From: Eleginops maclovinus
Taxonomy: Eukaryota; Chordata; Actinopteri; Perciformes; Eleginopidae
DNA length: 64,000 nt
Reading direction: 5' to 3'
NCBI RefSeq assembly: GCF_036324505.1
Contig: NC_086368.1
Coordinates: 15,643,921 to 15,707,920 of the forward strand
This document shows positions 21,319-33,600 of the stretch, piece by piece. How positions within the stretch are numbered: the stretch's first letter is position 1; each line of letters opens with the position of its first letter. Under the pieces are notes generated by a model. The model saw nothing but the letters and a program-made list of their open reading frames with translations. It was not told the origin of the DNA and searched no databases. The translations under genes and the position numbers were made by a program.

Positions 21319-23427
21319 CAAGGCACGGTTTCTGTGGTCGGAATAATTCCTGTGGACTCATGACAGCCGAGAGCATTCATCACACTTTTCTGCGAGGACT
21401 GAAAAAAAAGTGTCCTTTCCTCCAACCTGAAACACTCAATATCTTAGTTAGGACAAGCACCTTTTCATAAACCTTTAAATCTGTAAAGAACACACCGTAC
21501 TGTAAACAATAACATAATCATGTCTGAGTTGGCCTTATATTTAGAAGTAAACTGCACCGCTGTATAGCAGACAGTACCCTTTCTGTTAGAACACACTTTT
21601 TACAGGTGGGAAGACATGTTTGTGTATTTACTGCCCTGATGTATCTAAGCGTTAGGTCTCCAGTTTCTAGTTTTGAGCTTCTTAGCTTTAGCCAGGAGTA
21701 ATGCACATTTACTGTGTGACAGTCATGTACAACAAACCGCCACTATTTATGTCACCAAACTAACATATCTAACATAAATAATTACACACAGGCAATACAT
21801 AATTATAGTTACATATCTGACTGACTGCTGCTGCTAAATATGATGTCCTCAAATCAATCAAATGGTTTTGTTCTTGAAGTATAACAAAAAAATGATCCAG
21901 TTTACGGTCATCGAGTAGTAAAGGATACAGAAAATATTCTTGTTTAGGTAGCTGGAGGAGGAAAAAAGTACTTTAAATAACTCTAAAGATGACATGGACA
22001 GCTCAAACCTCCTGATTTATCTCAACTATGATTCAGGTCTCCAGTTTAGCTTCAGCCAAAAGTAATGCACATTGATCGTGCCTTCCTCGTGTACAATACA
22101 CCAACTTTTACAACCATCCTAACATATCTAATATAAATAATCAAAATCAGGCAATATTTTATTTATCTACATCTCTGACTAACCACTACTGACAGCGCAC
22201 TGCATGAGTAGGACTGCTTTTATGATGTCAGCGTTCAAGCCTGCGCCTGTTGAACGTTGTAACCAGCAATGACCCGGTTTGAATTACAGATCACCAAAGC
22301 TTCTGTCGAGAAAGCTCAGACATTACTTCCTAATAATTCATTTTTTAAAATTAAAATAACCTAGCTAAGATATCAGTCTAAAGAAAGCAACATAGGTTGG
22401 ATAAAAATAAAAACAGACTGATCTTTTGAGAAATATTCCGTTAATAATGATGTACGTCTAGCTGATTTACTAATGTCAGGTTCCCAATGTCTGTACCATT
22501 TAACTACATGTTGTTTCGCAGGAGTTTGCTAGAAGTGATTCAATGGGCTAACAGTACTTTGTGTGAAACTCAGTTAACTAGTGGAACGGCAAACAAGTTT
22601 GGGCCAAACACTTTCAATTGTTTATATCTTATCTTAGCAAAACTTCTGCAACTGAACCTCTTTGACCAGACCCACCCCCTTTTATTTTTTTAAGTCTAGA
22701 GCTCAAGTTGTCAAATCATCTAAAAAGCAGCAAGTTAGATCATTGTTTTGGGACTTTGAGTTATTGGGACTTATCACCTGTAACAAGTGGCCAAATAAAC
22801 TGAATCGAGTGGCATTTTCTGCTGGCATGTGACTTATTTAAATATATTTTGCTATCATTTCCTATCAATATTCAATAGTGACTTGCTTGAATTGCTGGTG
22901 TATTTTTATTTTTATTTTTTTACCAACAATGAAACATTATTTGTAATTTGACAAATGGAAAAGTGTCAAGATAATCACAAACATTGGACAGGAATTTGGA
23001 GAAAAAACGTGAGTGGACCTTCACCAGCACTGACGGGGTATTTGCTAAAACCTGAAAAATGTGAAAGTGAAAATGTGTTTTCAAACAGACTGTTTACAAA
23101 AGCTGTGCATTGTGTGGATCACTTCAGGTAAATCGTTTTCTGTATATTTGTGGTTACCTTTCACCCTCTTACCAGCTATTAAAAGGGCATTGTGTGTTGC
23201 AGTCGTCTCACACATTGAATACGTACCTGGGTCAGTAGTTTGGGACATCTTGATACTTTACCTGTGGATACGAAGCAGCCAGAGGACAGGGAGACTCCAA
23301 CCCACTCCACAGCTCCAGGAAACCAGGACTCTGGCGTGGCGCGGTGTGGACTCTTGTCGCTCACGTCCTCTTTGCTTGGAGATGAAGCAGCGATGAGCAG
23401 CAACAGCACCGTCTTGATGATAAACAT
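21319..23427 (-). CDS. Unidentified secreted-protein gene, first two exons only
   Basis: I do not recognise this protein. The first exon (23227-23427) opens with MFIIKTVLLLLIAASS, a convincing signal peptide, followed by a hydrophilic region with PESWFPGAVEWVGV and two cysteines, and ends in a strong donor (CAG, GTACGT) in phase 0. The second exon (21319-21398) has an excellent acceptor (eight T then CAG) and a strong donor (TTG, GTGAGTA), and stays open in the matching phase. It is rich in Thr and Ser and contains one Cys (NALGCHESTG). The join gives at least 93 residues; the next exon was not found, so the 3' end is unknown. A TATA-like TTTTAAAAG lies at about 23465. An alternative donor at 23261-23262 would instead end the protein at a stop in exon 2 after about 69 residues. 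It lies upstream of the protease on the same strand. It could also be noncoding alternative 5' exons. Confidence 0.4.
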
Positions 23428-25932
23428 CCTGACTCAATGACAGCAGGATACTCTTCACTTTGCTTTTAAAAGAGTGTGTACATCACATCAATATCTCAGC
23501 TAAAGATTAGGATTCCCTGCACAGGCAATCTCTTCTGTCGTGTTTCCTCTCCATTTTTTAAAAGGCACATAAAGCAGATGCTGCGTCACCGTCTCGACCC
23601 TTTTCTCCGACCCGGGATGAGACACACTTGAAGTCTGGCCCTAGCACAGAGATCTTCTTCAAAACTCCAATGCAAGAACAACAAGCAACTACACAAATGA
23701 ACTCTGCTCCTCTCTCGAGCGGCTGCAGACGCTGGAACAACACTCTGGAGGCTGGAGCCAGGCGAGAAAGAAGGCCGGGGGCTGCTGAGCTTCCACTGAG
23801 GGGCCGTCAGACGGACGACCAGCTGATTTTGGCAAAACGTGGAGTCACGACGATTCTCAGCCACACCTCGGGACACAGGCCGGAGGCGACTGAGGAATAA
23901 GCCACAAATCTGAAGACACTGTGACTCTAAATTTGCCTTTGCTGAGGGACTGCCAAAAGTATTCTAGTTTGGGCAAATTTCAATTTGAATCACGCTCCTC
24001 ACAAATGATGATCAACAAAATGAAACACAGAACCTCCCATTGATTCTCACACTTCCTCTCCTTTCTGCCGGGAAGGCTCCTGCTGTCAAAGTGATAAAGC
24101 CTTCAGAGGTTGAAAGACAATTCCAAGAACAGAAAAGGTCACAAAAGTTGTCTTCCGAGGCACTCGTGTTTCCCACGTAAGAGCAAATTTATTGAGACAA
24201 AATCTATCAAGTGCATGTCACACTGTGACAGTCAGGTATACTTCTTAGGCCCAAGAGCACTGATGTTCTCCATTTCTTTCTCCAGATATCCTGAGTATAC
24301 AGCACAAATCATTTCTTTTTTCTCCTTTTGAAACAGTATTTATATCAAAGCATAAAAAACAATCATTCAAAGTCCTGTCAGAGGAAGGTGGGGACTGGAG
24401 ATCAGCCTCATTATTCAGAAGTCCTTTGATAGTGTGACATCTACTTCTACACTCCTGATCAGTCATAAGAAATGTGAACGGCTTAATTTATAGGTCACGT
24501 GAATCCTTTGAAACAGTACATGCTGTGCTGGGGTAGTATATGTAATTAGTGGATTATAAAAAAGTGAGAAATGTATTAACCAATTACTGTTTAACCAAAT
24601 TGAAGTTTGTCAAAGAACAATATAAAAAGGGGGGACACAAACACAGCCATGTATAATCTGCCACTCGGAAAACTCCTCTACAACACAGCTTGCAACATTA
24701 GGTGTTTTGAGACTCCACAATAATATTTAGAGCTGAAATGATCAGTTAATTGGTATAAAATGTAAAACAATTTTCATAATCAATTCTATATTATGATATC
24801 GTCAGGTTGTGGACTGTTGATGGGAACATAAAAGCTATCTGAAGATCATTACTTTGTGATGATGTGGATTTCCCCCACTCTTTTCTGATGTTTTATTGAC
24901 CGAATAGTTGTTGAATTAAATCAACAAAAACATCCAGTAAATTAAAATAATTAGTTTCAGCTCTAAATATTACCTCATAACATAAAAACAGTTCAAAAGC
25001 ATGAAGTCAGAAATAAAGACAGAGCGTCTGCTCTAACACAATTTGAAGTCAATTTTAACTAGCTTTATAAAGCCTGTACCTTTTGTATTGTATTTAACTG
25101 TGCTATAATGTAAAGGGGTCCACCACTACACACTTGAAAATTGTGAGAACAGACAGTAAAAAACACGTTAACCTTGTACCGACACACTAGCCTCCAGATG
25201 TGGCTTCAAATGAGAACTCAAGTTTAATGTTATCTATTGAACCATAACCCTTAATGTTTAACACAATGTCTTTGCACAGTTTTTTGAGAGCTTTAAGCAG
25301 GAGGGGCCAAATATGACAAAAATAGAAAAGCTGTTATAAATGAAAATCTGAATCAAATGTTTACTTGGTCAGAAAGAAAATACACATCTGGAATCTGCGT
25401 ATCATCCGTAAGCTTTAGAGCGAGTAGATATATATCTTAAATCTTCTGTACATGACTTGGATTGAATTCTTTCATAGACTGGCTGTACAAACATTATAGC
25501 ACAACAAACATGGGTTAACTCTATGCCGAGTACACATCAAATGAAAGCACTATTTTTTGTTTTGAATCTTAAGTTAGGTTTTGTTATCGGCAGGCAGTGT
25601 ATGAAAGTATATAAAGGACTTGTGTTTCTTTTTAATTGATATAAGGCAACATATAGTACTGATTCACAGAACTGTAGCTTGCTCTGAATTACTTTAAGCA
25701 AAGTACCCTTCAAGTAATGCACATTTATCTGAAAACAGTGTCACCGGAATAATCATCACATTTATCAAATCATCAAAATGTGTTCAATACCATGTGACTT
25801 TGATTTCCATAAACTTCCAACAAGTAAACTGATCCCTATCATTTCCTCTGTTTTCATTATAACTTCTATCTGTTTTTACAACCCACAATGCAACAGTTCA
25901 TGAGCGTAGAGAGAAACATTTAGGCTTTGTTT
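23428..25932. other. RBM15 3' flank and probable 3' untranslated region
   Basis: No exon of another gene could be supported. The part next to 25932 is probably RBM15 3'UTR on the minus strand; a minus-strand AATAAA occurs near 24890 inside a repeat. Short GC-richer open frames at 23586-23900 on both strands have no recognisable domains. Confidence 0.5.
24721..24972. mobile_element. Short inverted-repeat element (MITE), 252 bp
   Basis: The two ends form a perfect 18-bp inverted repeat: TAATATTTAGAGCTGAAA at 24721-24738 and its complement at 24955-24972. The interior resembles the fish repeat class with GAGCTGAAATGATTAATTGATTA-like ends, normally assigned to non-autonomous DNA transposons. The flanking AATATT is itself palindromic, so the target duplication cannot be separated from the terminal repeat. 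No coding capacity is present. Confidence 0.75.
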
Positions 25933-28497
25933 TCATGATGCTCCTCTGATAATGACCATCACCATGTAATCGTCCTCTGATTTGGCAAAGGCTAGAGCAG
26001 AGGCATCCACGAACTGCTTTGAGAACTCACATGGGGGGAAAGCATGAAGGACTCCTCCGTGGTCCTTGTCACGACCCCCCCCCACAGGGAGGCTGATGAT
26101 GCCGGCCGCCTCCTTCTGCTTCAGGTAGGACACCAGGTTTTTCAGTGGTCTCTCCGAGCTGTTGGCGTCCTGGGTCGCTCCCTCCTCAGATCTCCCGGGC
26201 ACGGCCATGAGGATGGCGTATCCGCTGGAGCCGGCGGCCTTGATGCGACGAGAAACTTCATCCAGTTTGGGCTGGTCGAGGCGCAGGCGCTGGCTGATCT
26301 TCAGCTGGGACGCTGCACTGCCTGCAGAGCCCTGCAGCAGCAGACTGGAAGCCACCGCTATGTCCCCCTCCAGCAGGTGCAGGGATGTGGGAAAGCTGCT
26401 GTTCTTCAGCAGGAGGACGCCCTGCCAGACCTGACTCAGCTTCTGTCCTGCAGCTGCGGGCTTAGACTGCTGCCCAGATTTGGAGGACGGATGTTCCTCC
26501 TTCCTCGCTGCATCGCTGGCTTTGAATTGGCGGTCCTTCTCAGAGCCTGGGGCCGCTGGGCTCAGTGTTTTTCTTCTCTTGTCTCCAAAGCCAGTGTTCT
26601 GGCGATCTCGGACAGGGGACGTTCTGCCAGAGCGAGACAGGCGTTCAGGATCACTGCAGCGCCCACCATCGCGGCTGTTGCCTCCAGGGCTGCGCTCTAA
26701 TGACTTGCCATGGCGGCGCAGACCAAAGTTACTGTTATCAGGTGAATGATCCAGCCGGCTGCCATCATCCAAATGTCTCCGCTTGCGGCTTAGATCTCTG
26801 CCTTGAAGCTCACGCTCACGCTCTATCGACCAGGGCTCATGGGGACGCCTATCCAGACGACCCATGGGGTCAAATCCTGCTCCTCTCATCCTGTCGTGCA
26901 CGCCCATGCCCGGCCATTCAGCGCTTGAGTACAAGTCCCTCTCTCTGAAGCGAGCAGGAATTGGTGGAGATCTCTCCCTCACCCTCACGGGGTCTGACAG
27001 GCGATGGGCAAAGGGCTCAGGAACAAAGTCATAGTGTGGCAGAGGGAGGGGAAGCTGTACATACTGCTGCTGCTGGTAGCGGTGCTCTGTGTCTGCGAAA
27101 TCCACCCTGAGTCTCCTGTCAGGCCCACCGAGAGGGAAGCCTCTCATGTGAGTGCATGCAGCCTGAGCAGCATCCAAACTTTCATACTGGATGTAAGCCC
27201 ACACCTCTCCCTTCCTGTAGTCTATAGTCCTGATGGTGCCAAAGCGGTCAAACTCCTTGGCCAGTGCAGCAAGTGAAACCCAGGGTCCGAGGCCCCCTAC
27301 CCAAAGCCTGGTTGTGGGTGTGGGTTTACCATAGCCAATTTTTATTGGGTTGTGGCCCACCACCTTCCCTGACATCGCTACTTTGGCACGGTGAGCCATG
27401 TCCAGATTCTCAAACTTCATGAACCCATAGGTGTTGTTCTGGTCTCTCACGGCCCGCTTTATGTCCACCTCTGTTATCACCCCGAACCTGTCAAACGCCC
27501 TCCTCAGGTCACTCTCTGTCACACTGACATCCAGATTACCCAGAAACAAAGTCCTGTTCGCCCTCTGGTCATCCTTAGGGGTCATCAGGTCCTCCTCACG
27601 GAAAACGGCACATTCAGGGATGAACGGGGGTCTATTCCTGGCATCATATACTGAAAAATCTCTCTCCCTCTCCAGGTCTCTAATGTGAGGTGGTGGAGGA
27701 GGAGGGGGAGGAGGAGGAGGTGGGGGGAGACGGCCCAGAGCCAGCTGCTGTAACCGGTAGTCTCTGTACCCCATGCCAGTGGGAGACAGAGGCCTCTGTG
27801 AGTGGAGATGCCTGTGTCCTGGAGGGAAATTGTCTTTAGAAACAGGGGAGCGGCTCCTGAGTCTGTTGGTGTAAACTGTCTCTATCTTCAGAGGCCGGTC
27901 GTACAGCACCAGCTTGCCGCGGGCGTGTTTGGCCGACCGGGCGTCATCCGGCCTCCTGAAGTTTACATATGCCACCCGGTCCTCGTTTTCTCGACTGATT
28001 TTAACACTCACGTCTCCAAACCTCTTAAACTCGTGAAACAGCCCGTCCTCTATCTCCTCGTCGTTCAGCTGGTTACCCAGTTCACTTATTTTGAGAGTCT
28101 TGTACTCGTTTTCTGGGTTAGACGGAGGCCGTAGGTCGCTGCGTGAACCCGACCTGGATGTTTCCGCCTCGATGTCAGCGCCTCCGTACGGCTTGTTCCC
28201 AGAAACTACTCCGTATTCGTAGCCACTGCCGGTCCGACCGGATGAATTGTGTCCGTCTGAATCCCTCATGTCTCTTTTCTCACCGTGTAAGCTCCTCCTG
28301 GATGAAGCTCCGCTGTTTGAGGAGCCGTTGTTGCTGCCAGCCGTCGACAGGGCTCCGGGCTTCTTGCTTCCTCCTCGGTCTCTGCAGTCATCTGGCGCCC
28401 GGGACCGTTTCTTCACCGGAGAGCGCTCTTTCCCCTTCATTTCCAAAAGCCGGTGTCTGCCGTCTTTACACAACAATCTGTTTAGCTCTTTTGCCAC
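25933..28497 (-). CDS. rbm15: RBM15, SPEN-family RNA-binding protein
   Basis: An 854-residue protein in one exon. It has three RNA recognition motifs, RRM1 about 132-210, RRM2 about 315-390 (RTLFLGNLDVSVTESDLRRA) and RRM3 about 396-470 (TRLWVGGLGPW), then an Arg/Ser/Asp-rich linker and a C-terminal SPOC domain at about 691-854 (from WQGVLLLKNSSFP). A 13-proline run sits at 258-270, as in the human protein. RBM15 recruits the m6A methyltransferase complex and affects splicing, nuclear export, haematopoiesis and Xist silencing in mammals. Human numbering usually starts at MKGKERSPVK, which is Met20 here, so translation may start at Met1 or Met20. The frame stops after IIRGAS. RBM15 rather than RBM15B is favoured by the MKGKERSPVK start and the spacer sequences. 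The strong coding bias creates long antisense open frames. Confidence 0.96.
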   Translation of the reverse strand: MAKELNRLLCKDGRHRLLEMKGKERSPVKKRSRAPDDCRDRGGSKKPGALSTAGSNNGSSNSGASSRRSLHGEKRDMRDSDGHNSSGRTGSGYEYGVVSGNKPYGGADIEAETSRSGSRSDLRPPSNPENEYKTLKISELGNQLNDEEIEDGLFHEFKRFGDVSVKISRENEDRVAYVNFRRPDDARSAKHARGKLVLYDRPLKIETVYTNRLRSRSPVSKDNFPPGHRHLHSQRPLSPTGMGYRDYRLQQLALGRLPPPPPPPPPPPPPHIRDLERERDFSVYDARNRPPFIPECAVFREEDLMTPKDDQRANRTLFLGNLDVSVTESDLRRAFDRFGVITEVDIKRAVRDQNNTYGFMKFENLDMAHRAKVAMSGKVVGHNPIKIGYGKPTPTTRLWVGGLGPWVSLAALAKEFDRFGTIRTIDYRKGEVWAYIQYESLDAAQAACTHMRGFPLGGPDRRLRVDFADTEHRYQQQQYVQLPLPLPHYDFVPEPFAHRLSDPVRVRERSPPIPARFRERDLYSSAEWPGMGVHDRMRGAGFDPMGRLDRRPHEPWSIERERELQGRDLSRKRRHLDDGSRLDHSPDNSNFGLRRHGKSLERSPGGNSRDGGRCSDPERLSRSGRTSPVRDRQNTGFGDKRRKTLSPAAPGSEKDRQFKASDAARKEEHPSSKSGQQSKPAAAGQKLSQVWQGVLLLKNSSFPTSLHLLEGDIAVASSLLLQGSAGSAASQLKISQRLRLDQPKLDEVSRRIKAAGSSGYAILMAVPGRSEEGATQDANSSERPLKNLVSYLKQKEAAGIISLPVGGGRDKDHGGVLHAFPPCEFSKQFVDASALAFAKSEDDYMVMVIIRGAS

Positions 28498-28564
28498 TTA
28501 ATTAGAGCGGAACTCTCTTAACTTTAACGCGGTTTTCCACAACACACTCAGCCAAGCTACACGA

Positions 28565-28574
28565 CCGCCATGTT
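28565..28574 (+). promoter_or_regulatory. YY1-type motif in the RBM15 promoter
   Basis: CCGCCATGTT matches the YY1 consensus CCGCCATNTT exactly and lies 68 bp upstream of the RBM15 start codon, a usual position for this motif near the start sites of TATA-less housekeeping promoters. Around it the sequence is CpG-containing and has no TATA box. Confidence 0.55.
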
Positions 28575-31500
28575 GGACTACTACTTGCACTACTGTACAG
28601 GAAGTTCCGCCTTACACGTCGCTAGAGGAATGTGATTGGCTGAGCGGGCTTTCGGTCATGTGTGCAGGGTGCGGTCCTGCTGTGGGGTCAGAGTACAAAA
28701 TAAACTGATCTGAAAATGACAGAAACATAATTATCGTGACTAGAGCAGCACGAAAACACGAAAACACGGAAGTTAGTGCTTCACATATATATAATCTCAT
28801 TCATGAATAAATTATATTAACCCATCTGTGCCCAAATACTATTTTGTTCTGATTGGTCTAAATCTGTTACACATACTTTTCATAGTGTAACAGCAACTTG
28901 AAAGTTTAAGATCATCAACATATGCACAAATACTTAATGTAGTATGCTAAGAGAAACTACAATTTTGAAAACGTCTGTACAGTTGTGCCTGGAAAAGCCA
29001 AGAGAACATTTCCAAAGCAACCAAACATATTTCCAACCTCTCAGTTGCGGGCACAAAAAAATACAATGTATGTTTATTAAGCTTTCATAATCATAGCACA
29101 TCATAGCTAAAATAACATACAATTGTATGGCTAAGCATTTGTACAGGCATGTATGTGCATGGTGACCTTGAAGTAAGGACACTGACATTGTATTGAGTAA
29201 TACTTGGCAGAAAAACAACACTTCAGTTAGTGGAGGAGGGGCACTGTTGGGATGAACCAGCTGTTTGCATTTGCAAGGCCAGGGACTTGGCAAGCTGTGT
29301 ATATAAGTAAAATAAATAAATATATATTGTGTCTGCACTGCCTACAATAAGATACATGATACAAAAAGTGCTATGTAGCTGATCTCTACATCATTTTTCC
29401 CGTTTTCAGTAATCACTATAGTTACTTCATCTGCAGTATTTATCCGCAATGCTGAGCATATGGGCCCAGCATGTACATATGTGTGTAAGTTTACTTGTGC
29501 AATAAACACAAACTAAATCTGTATTTCACAATTTAAAATGCTGAAAAAAATCTAATTATTTATCCCGCTGTTTTTTAAACGTATTCTTCTGTTTATTTTT
29601 GTATTGTTAAACATTTTATTAATTTAGATCCAATAATGTGTTTACCAGCATCAGTTTACCTCTTCTGTTGATGCATGGATATTAGTTTGTATTCTGTATT
29701 ATTTGTACTGTATGCACTGGTTTGCTAGGTCACCATTGAAAAAGATGTTTAAGTCGATTGTATTTGGTCAAATAAAAGTTATACCACATTTAAACCAGCA
29801 GGAGGCAGAGAAGTTCCTCCTAACAACCACATCAGCTCTAGTTCTGTCTGGACTTGCTACAGACTTCAGTTTCCTGATAATTGACTGAAGCTCTCCTCTG
29901 GGGCTGAGGCAGTGGAGTAAAACTGCTCACTTAGAAACCTGCAGAGCGTCTCTATGTCTAGTCAGTACCCTGGAGTATATTAAACATGTCCCATCGTAAC
30001 TTTGAATAAAGTTTGAAGAAACCACAATGAAACTTAAATATAAAACATCTTACACGATTAAAGAACAATCCAAAGTATTCAAACTCAGTTTTTCTTTAAC
30101 TATTTTCATTTAAAAAAACGTATTATTTTAACATTGATACATTGTATTGTGCTTTTGATGTTCTGCTGCTTTATATTTGATTAAATAACTAAAATCGACA
30201 CTCAATACCTTTGAGTCACATGTTGACCAACCTCTCAGATCAGTTTGAATTAAATTAGTTTAAGAGGTGACCTTGAGTTTCTTGAGATTCAAGAACATGT
30301 AGAGAGAAAATTTCATTTAGCCATAGTAAGATGTCAGATAAACAGTGTGGCTGATGGTAGATCGCTGTGTCGACTTGTTTTTTCATGTTACTGTAAAAGT
30401 ATAATAAGGATTGGCAGCTGTGATTGACAGACCATCTATTTTTGAGTAAGGGGCAGCTAATATAAGACCTTCCTCCTCCTGTTCCTTTCCATCATGGGTT
30501 GTTTAAACTGCTCAAAGTGTACATGTGTTGTAAATGGTTTACTATGAGTTAACCCAAAGAACAAAAAAATAAAGTTTATTTCATTTTCAACAAACCTTTT
30601 CTGATCTTTGTAATTTCACCACAACCCATCAATCTGGGTTGCCAGTGGGGTATGTTTTTATGTGTGTGCACTTTTACTGTTATTGATAGTAATAAAATGC
30701 TTGGGCATGTATGTAGGGCGCTCCCACGCGCAGGATTACAGCCTGCAGGGGGGAGAGTTGGTCGTCCAATTATGAGGCCATGTTGCTCTATGAACAAAAA
30801 TTCACACACACACATGAAGGCAAATGCTGTTTCGGTTTACTTTTCCATTAATTTATGCAAGGTTGTTTAGATTTTGAACTCGGGTTTGTTTGAAAAACGT
30901 AAAATCTCTCTCTGTTTTCACTGGCTTTTTTTTTAGAATAATCTATCTAAGTCCTCTTTTCCAAATCAATATGTATAATAGACCAAAAATCATATCCTGG
31001 TTAATTTTGCAAAAAGCATTCACTTTAATCACATTTCTTTCAAAATTGTATCATATTTATTTAAATTCTTTGCTCCCAAATTTTAATCTGCTCTGTTTTT
31101 GTGTCTCACTAAATAATGCGCCTTTTTATTTGTTTGCATCAACCCTGTTGCTCGGACAATGCTTACATGCAGTGTGCTTTGCTGCAGGGGTATTTTACTA
31201 GGATTATGTTGTTCAAAAAATGGGGACAAAAGCTTTGCCCTCGACTCGTGAGCTGGACCTGCCCCTGTTTGAGAGACCATCTGGTGAAGTTCTTCTGTAG
31301 ACTGTCACATGTTCCACTGCAAACCCAGCAAAGCAATCTGCCACCCAGTATAACGTTGGTTTAAGTCTATAAAGAACTGTGTTCATGCTTTAAATCTCTT
31401 CCTAATATCCTGGACCATTTTTTGTCCTTAAACCAAAGCATTCATCCATCATTGTGTCAACTAAATTGTGCTTGTATATAAAATGGTGTCTCTGATTGCT

Positions 31501-32639
31501 GTTTGTTCACACCAGATAACAAACAGGAAGAACACACAGACATGCTTTTGCTACATATTTAAAGTAAGATAAATGTGTAATTCACTAAGGCCTGTAATAT
31601 GAACTCACTGCAACATGAAACCTTCATTATATTGCATTAACAGATAGGCGTTTCATATGATAGTAACCATGAAAAACAGAAAGGGATGCAAGGTTTTCTG
31701 TTAATGAGCTGTCAAAGGGGAAATCTGCAAAGGATTAGTGAGGGAAAAAAACAGCTTTTAATGAGTTTCTATTTTTGTTCATTGCATTAAGGTGAACAAC
31801 CTGACCCACTGCACCCCTGGCGTTCATGAGAGACAGACAGATGCTGAGTAACAGATCTGTCTCTGCATTTATGCACAACAACCAAAAGACAACTGATCCC
31901 CCACCTGTCTCATCTAAACCGGTATCCAATGTTCTATGAATTTCGCTGCCATGCCTGTAAACAGTTAGAGCCATCACACTGTGTTTCCTCACTTCACCGT
32001 GTGTTGGCTGTTGTTTATATGCATTACACTGTTCATTTGTTATTGTATGTGCATTTAAAGTCTCCTCATATGGTTTAAAAAAAATACCTGTATAGATAAA
32101 CACACTCTTAAAAGTGTTGTTGCCACGTGGCAGAGCACTGCAGTGTGTTTCTAGTCCAACATGACCCACTTTCTGTTATGTCTGAACACCTGCAGCATGG
32201 GCCCTTGCACCGATGCACTCTGGGTAAAAGGAAAAGCTACAACAGTGCGGATAAGAGGAAAGCCACATTTGCTGGGAGTTTTTTGACAGATGTAAAATAA
32301 GTTATGCATGAATTAAAGAGCCCTATAAAAAAATTCATAGGGGTATATGAAAAGTATGAGCATTTATTTTTACAGCTCTGCGTTAAAAAAGTCAGTGATG
32401 GAGTGGTTTGGGTAATGACTTAATTAATCATCCCATGCATTGATCACAGAGAGCAATGTGGACTGAGAAATGTAGACATCAATGGCTTTGACTCATCTGT
32501 TCATATCTATCACAAGTGGTCACATTCACTTGCTTTCTATTGCAGTGCAGATGTAATTACGTTTGTTCAAGTATTCAGTATAATGGACTAGATAAGCTAT
32601 AGCACAGAGGCCAGTGCAGAGGGAAGCTTTTTTTAAGGA

Positions 32640-33060
32640 GCTGAGAGTGACCCAGACACCGCAAAACACAAGTAGAGAAACACGAGGGAGGAGGGGGAGG
32701 AATATAAATGAGACTGGAGTAAAGGAAAAGTACTGGGCGGATGTGGCGGTGCAGATGCAGAATGCATGAGCGCACGTGAGTGGAAGTGGGCGGGTGGGGG
32801 GAACACAGAAAAGAAGAGCGGGTGCTGCAAAGCAGTGGGGAGACAATGTGAAGTTAGAGCGACTGAAGGTGAACAGAGGAGTGGGAATGTGCAGAGAACG
32901 GGTGCTGACGTCAGTCACCAAGGACCATGAGATACAACAACAATCTTAAAGGATATTGGAAGTGAAGATTCCAGAGAGACTTCATAAGAGGAAGAAGGAC
33001 ACTGCGCAGAGAGACTGAGACAGAGAGCAGAGAAAAGGATGCTGATGCTAAAAATACATT
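32640..33060 (+). promoter_or_regulatory. Purine-rich block with CRE, E-box and TATA-like motifs (candidate promoter or 5' exon)
   Basis: The plus strand is strongly A/G-biased for about 400 bp, as in many untranslated first exons. It contains TATAAAT at 32703-32709, an E-box CACGTG at 32773-32778 and a full palindromic CRE TGACGTCA at 32906-32913. Direction and target are not shown by the sequence; the nearest downstream plus-strand gene is SLC6A17, 6 kb away and neuronal, which fits a CREB-responsive promoter. Confidence 0.3.
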
Positions 33061-33349
33061 TGTAAATAACTCCCAGCCTGGAGACCTTGCCAAAGACAAA
33101 TGTTAAAGACTGTGAAATCAATTCAAGAAATACTGTCACTCAAATTTTCCTGGGCTTTAGTTTACATTTATGCTGAGATTATTATTCATGCTTTCAGTGT
33201 TCACTCTTTGGATGGACATGTCAGTCTGTCCATTTTTATCCTGATATATTTGCAATTGTTTAACGAATGGCCATCAAGTTTCGAAAAAGAGGATGGATCC
33301 TACTGACTTGATAACCTCCTGAAGGGTTTCAACAACTGAAGATGTTTCC

Positions 33350-33600
33350 CTCAGGTTATATCAAAATAACTTTGGTGATCTCGATGACATTCACATGAGC
33401 AGCTATACTTTGCGCTTGTGCTAATAAGCAAATGTTATGATGTTAACATACTAAACTTAGATAGTAAACAAGGTAAACATGGTAACATAACTATTTTCAG
33501 TATGTTAACATTTGAATTGTCTGACATTAGCTTTAGCATTAGCTGTATTAACTGTGCCAAAGTGCAGCCTCACAGAGCTAATAGCATGGCCATTAAAGAA
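33350..33600. repeat. Interspersed teleost repeat (TTAGC-rich family)
   Basis: The passage has the well-known fish repeat layout: a segment reading CTTTGGTGATCTCGATGACATTC, words such as GCAAATGTTATGATGTTAAC, a TTAGC-rich core, and the ending CAGCCTCACAGAGCTAATAGCATGGCC. A shorter piece of the same family occurs at about 39655-39760. No coding capacity. Confidence 0.6.

Noticed and set aside
26044..26700. 218-codon plus-strand open frame inside RBM15
   Set aside because: It is antisense to the well-conserved SPOC and linker coding sequence, arises from codon bias of RBM15, and has no recognisable domain.
31735..32169. 144-codon minus-strand open frame in the intergenic region
   Set aside because: No recognisable domain, no signal of splicing, and composition like the surrounding noncoding DNA. 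It could only be rescued by conservation or transcript evidence.
32526..32921. 131-codon minus-strand open frame rich in Phe, Ser and Pro
   Set aside because: It is the complement of a purine-rich block, which removes stop codons on that strand; no family resemblance was seen.
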